A stretch of 64,000 nt of DNA, from NCBI GenBank assembly GCA_965222835.1, contig CBDCUQ010000004.1, forward strand, positions 1-64,000, read 5' to 3'. Of this stretch, positions 61,652 to 64,000 are shown piece after piece (the stretch's first letter is position 1; every line of letters begins with the position of its first letter). The notes below the pieces were generated by a model. That model saw nothing but the letters and a program-made list of their open reading frames with translations. It searched no databases and was not told where the DNA came from. Both the position numbers and the translations under genes were made by a program. The stretch comes from CBDCUQ01 sp965222835 (lineage in GTDB: Bacteria > Pseudomonadota > Alphaproteobacteria > Rhizobiales > Hyphomicrobiaceae).

Positions 61652-62851
61652 TCATGCGGCCTTGGCGGCAGCAGGTTTAGTTGCTGTTTTGCAGTAGTAC
61701 TCCGCCGCTGCTCCGGTACCGGAGCCCAATTTGATGGGTACACCGCAATCCTTCAGCGACATTTCGACGGCGAACAGAACAGTGCCGATCATGCCTTCGT
61801 CGAGCGCGCCGAGGTGGCCGATGCGGAAGACTTTTCCGGCGACTTTGTTGAGGCCAACACCCAGTGATGTGTTGTAGCGATAGTAGGCTGTCTTTACGAC
61901 CTCGTTGGAGTCGAAGCCTTCGGGCACGAGAATTGCGGAAACGGTGTCCGAGTGCCACTTGGGCTCCTTGGCGCAAAGCTTGAGGCCCCATGCGTCGATT
62001 GCGGCGCGCACGCCGGTCGCCAAGCGCGTATGGCGGGCGATTACGTTGTCGAGACCCTCTTCAAAGATGAGGTCGAGCGACGCTCTGAGACCGCGGATTA
62101 GCTGGGTCGCCGGTGTGTAGGGGAAGAAGCCGAGGTCATTGGTCTTGATCATGTCCTCGAAGGAGAAGAAGCAACGGTTCATTCGGCCGGCGAGGTTCTT
62201 GTTGGCGTCGAGGGCCTTCTGGCTGACGGCCAGGATGCCAAGGCCGGTGGGCAGCATGAAGCCCTTCTGCGAACCCGATACGCAGCAGTCGACACCCCAT
62301 TCGCTCATGCGCATGTCGATGGAGCCGACAGAGGAGACGCCGTCGACCATAAGAAGGGCCGGGTGCTTGGCATCGTCGAGTGCCTTGCGGACAGCAACGA
62401 CATCGCTGGTTACGCCGGTGGCGGTTTCATTGTGAGTGGCGAATACGGCCTTGATTTCGTGAGATTTATCCTTGGCGAGGATATCGGCATACTTTTCGAT
62501 GGGAACGCCCGTTCCCCATTCCTCGTCACACAATTCGACTTTGAGGCCGAGGCGTTCGGCCATGTCGACCCAGAGAAGGGAGAATTGCCCGAATCGGCTC
62601 ATCAGCACCTTGTCGCCGACAGCCAGAGTATTGGTGATTGCCGATTCCCAAGCGCCCGTTCCCGAGGACGGAAAGATGAAAACGCGGCCATCCTTCATCT
62701 TAAAGACCTTCTTGATGTCTTCGAAGACCGGCTTTGTGAAATTCGGGAACTCGGGGCTGCGCATGTCCTCCATCGAAAGGTTCATTGCCATGCGTACTTT
62801 GTCTGGAATGTTGGTCGGGCCGGGTATGAACAGGTGGGGCGTGACCATCAT
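61652..62851 (-). CDS. sgaA: Serine-glyoxylate aminotransferase
   Basis: A 399-residue PLP-dependent class V aminotransferase that converts serine and glyoxylate to hydroxypyruvate and glycine, a signature enzyme of the serine cycle. The Schiff-base lysine is K196 in SGSQKGFMLP. The N-terminus HLFIPGPTNIPDKVRMAM and FPSSGTGAWESA are family marks. Two adjacent ATGs (62851, 62848) follow GGAGG. It is the first gene of the minus-strand C1 block and the nearest to the regulator at 63296. Confidence 0.95.
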   Translation of the reverse strand: MMVTPHLFIPGPTNIPDKVRMAMNLSMEDMRSPEFPNFTKPVFEDIKKVFKMKDGRVFIFPSSGTGAWESAITNTLAVGDKVLMSRFGQFSLLWVDMAERLGLKVELCDEEWGTGVPIEKYADILAKDKSHEIKAVFATHNETATGVTSDVVAVRKALDDAKHPALLMVDGVSSVGSIDMRMSEWGVDCCVSGSQKGFMLPTGLGILAVSQKALDANKNLAGRMNRCFFSFEDMIKTNDLGFFPYTPATQLIRGLRASLDLIFEEGLDNVIARHTRLATGVRAAIDAWGLKLCAKEPKWHSDTVSAILVPEGFDSNEVVKTAYYRYNTSLGVGLNKVAGKVFRIGHLGALDEGMIGTVLFAVEMSLKDCGVPIKLGSGTGAAAEYYCKTATKPAAAKAA

Positions 62852-63295
62852 GGTGTGTTTCCTCCAGTAAGTTTGTGTTCGTACGTTTCTTTTGGTCTGG
62901 TGGCCGGACTTTCGCACTTGGTTTCGGTCGTGTCAGCCGAAACCATGTCGCTGGCCGGAATTCGCGATTGAGAACGGAACCCACAGGCTGTGTTTCCGTT
63001 CGTGCTTATTCATTCTTGATCGTTCCGTTTACGGCTCTTGAAGAGCGCCAAGATACTCAAAGGCCGGATGTGTTCCGTCCGGCCGAGCGTCGCTGGCACA
63101 GGCACCGATGCACGCGTCCGCCGCGCGCCCCTCAAGTCCATGTTTTCTCGACTTTGCGCAACACCCATGCGATGGGGCGATTCAAGCGGCCGGGTAGGTC
63201 TTCCCCCACCCCCTTCGCTTGCTGCGGTGCAGCAACTTCTCCGGACCTCAATCAATACAGCGGGTGTCGCGATGCGCCCGGTGAACTCTGCGACG
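62852..63295 (-). promoter_or_regulatory. sgaA upstream region
   Basis: These 444 bases between the LuxR-type gene and sgaA hold no supportable gene and must carry the promoter of the serine-cycle block. A perfect 8-bp inverted repeat lies at 62920-62944, about 70 bases before the sgaA start. Confidence 0.5.
62920..62944 (-). promoter_or_regulatory. Inverted repeat upstream of sgaA (possible operator)
   Basis: GGTTTCGG (62920-62927) and CCGAAACC (62937-62944), 9-base spacer. Size and position suit a transcription-factor site or a leader stem. Which regulator would use it is unknown; QscR, a LysR type, regulates the serine cycle in Methylobacterium. Confidence 0.4.
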
Positions 63296-63916
63296 TTATG
63301 CACCTTCTTGGGACATATAGAGCGCCACGGCCATGGCCCGGTTGTTGACGTCGAGCTTGTCGTAGAGATTCTTCAAATGGTACTTGACGGTATTTTCCGA
63401 AATGCCGATGCGCGCTGCGATTTGTAGGTTGGACCAGCCGTTGGCAAGCGCGCCCAGCAACTCGCGCTCACGGGACGTCAGTCTGTCGAGCGGGCTATTT
63501 CCAAGACTATCGAGGTTGACATACGGGAAACAGAGGCGCCCGCGGGCAACGGCTGAGACCGTATCAAATATGACCTCGGGTTCATCGCTTTTCGAGATGA
63601 AGCCGCGGGCACCGGTTCGTATGGCTTGGTGCAGAACCTTTTCAGGAGGTTCTCCGGTGTAGATAACGATTGCCACCTGGCTGCGCCTGTTCTTCAGGGT
63701 CTCAAGAACCGTTCCGCCGGTCATGTCCTGCATGGCCCAGCCGATGACGCCGACATCGACGGGCTTTTCATTCAAGAGTTCGAGAAAAGCTGCGCCGGTT
63801 GGGACCGCGCCTGCCACCTCAAAGCGGGCGTCGCGCGCAATAAGATCGATGAGCCCGCTCCGGATCACGGGGTTCTTATCGGCAATGGCAAGTTTCGGGC
63901 GGTGTTTTTCGGTCAT
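63296..63916 (-). CDS. LuxR-type regulator with degenerate receiver domain
   Basis: A 206-residue NarL/FixJ-like protein: a receiver-fold domain (residues 5-125) and a LuxR HTH (from about 145: LTSRERELLGALANGWSNLQIAARIGISENTVKYHLKNLYDKLDVNNRAMAV). The phospho-acceptor Asp expected after DVGVI is Gly59 (DVGVIGWAMQDMTGG). T87 (IYTGE) and K109 (FISKSDE) remain, and only one of the two acidic-pocket residues does (IADKN). It probably responds to something other than phosphorylation. No sensor kinase is beside it. It lies upstream of, and in line with, the serine-cycle block. Confidence 0.9.
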   Translation of the reverse strand: MTEKHRPKLAIADKNPVIRSGLIDLIARDARFEVAGAVPTGAAFLELLNEKPVDVGVIGWAMQDMTGGTVLETLKNRRSQVAIVIYTGEPPEKVLHQAIRTGARGFISKSDEPEVIFDTVSAVARGRLCFPYVNLDSLGNSPLDRLTSRERELLGALANGWSNLQIAARIGISENTVKYHLKNLYDKLDVNNRAMAVALYMSQEGA

Positions 63917-64000
63917 CAGGACATCAGTGCTGATTGCTTGTGTGGATTGGGAGCATAGCCCAGAGGGCGCCGGTCATGAACCGGACGATTGACAGGAAAA

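Overview
The window looks like chromosome of a methylotrophic alphaproteobacterium of the Hyphomicrobiales, most likely a Hyphomicrobium or close relative. Two things point there. The right end carries the serine cycle of C1 assimilation as one minus-strand block: serine-glyoxylate aminotransferase, malyl-CoA lyase, both malate-CoA ligase subunits and a divergent PEP carboxylase. The middle carries the conserved alphaproteobacterial order miaB-phoH-ybeY-corC-lnt-XRE regulator-metK-trmB-rimP-nusA-ylxR-infB-rbfA-truB-rpsO-pnp. The DNA is moderately GC-rich and densely coding. I see no rRNA, tRNA, CRISPR array, insertion sequence or attachment site. The genus assignment is inference.

Layout. 1-9 kb: the 5' end of a patatin-like phospholipase gene cut by the window edge, an M3 oligopeptidase, a membrane class III nucleotide cyclase, two large exported proteins of unknown function facing each other across a 25-bp perfect hairpin, and a BioC/NDUFAF5-like methyltransferase. 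9-15 kb: a fused acyl-CoA:carboxylate CoA-transferase, two small unknown genes, and a tandem pair of TadG-like von Willebrand A proteins whose upstream regions are duplicated too. 15-23 kb: guaA, a YdcF protein, an SH3 protein, a DHA2 drug exporter, a Tyr/Arg-rich secreted protein, a thioredoxin-fold protein, a ceramidase-family membrane protein and an acyltransferase. 23-43 kb: the tRNA/ribosome/RNA-processing core listed above.

43-55 kb: an orphan DUF2793 tail-fibre-like gene, the glycyl-tRNA synthetase operon with two small membrane proteins set between glyQ and glyS, a dodecin, a phasin (suggesting polyhydroxyalkanoate storage), an APC permease divergent from a universal stress protein, an acyltransferase-3 protein, and TRAP transporter DctQ-DctM genes with no DctP beside them. 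55-64 kb: ppc, mtkB, mtkA, mclA and sgaA, all on the minus strand, preceded by a LuxR-type regulator whose receiver domain lacks the phospho-acceptor aspartate.

How the last block works: SgaA makes glycine and hydroxypyruvate from serine and glyoxylate. Ppc carboxylates PEP to oxaloacetate. After reduction to malate, MtkAB makes malyl-CoA, and MclA cleaves it to acetyl-CoA and glyoxylate, which returns to SgaA. Hydroxypyruvate reductase, mtdA and fch, which lie with these genes in Methylobacterium, are not in the window. I found no clearly new multi-gene system. The best leads are the DUF2793 gene, the membrane proteins inside the glyQS operon, the degenerate regulator with the divergent Ppc, the duplicated TadG locus and the large secreted protein at 6.2-8.2 kb.
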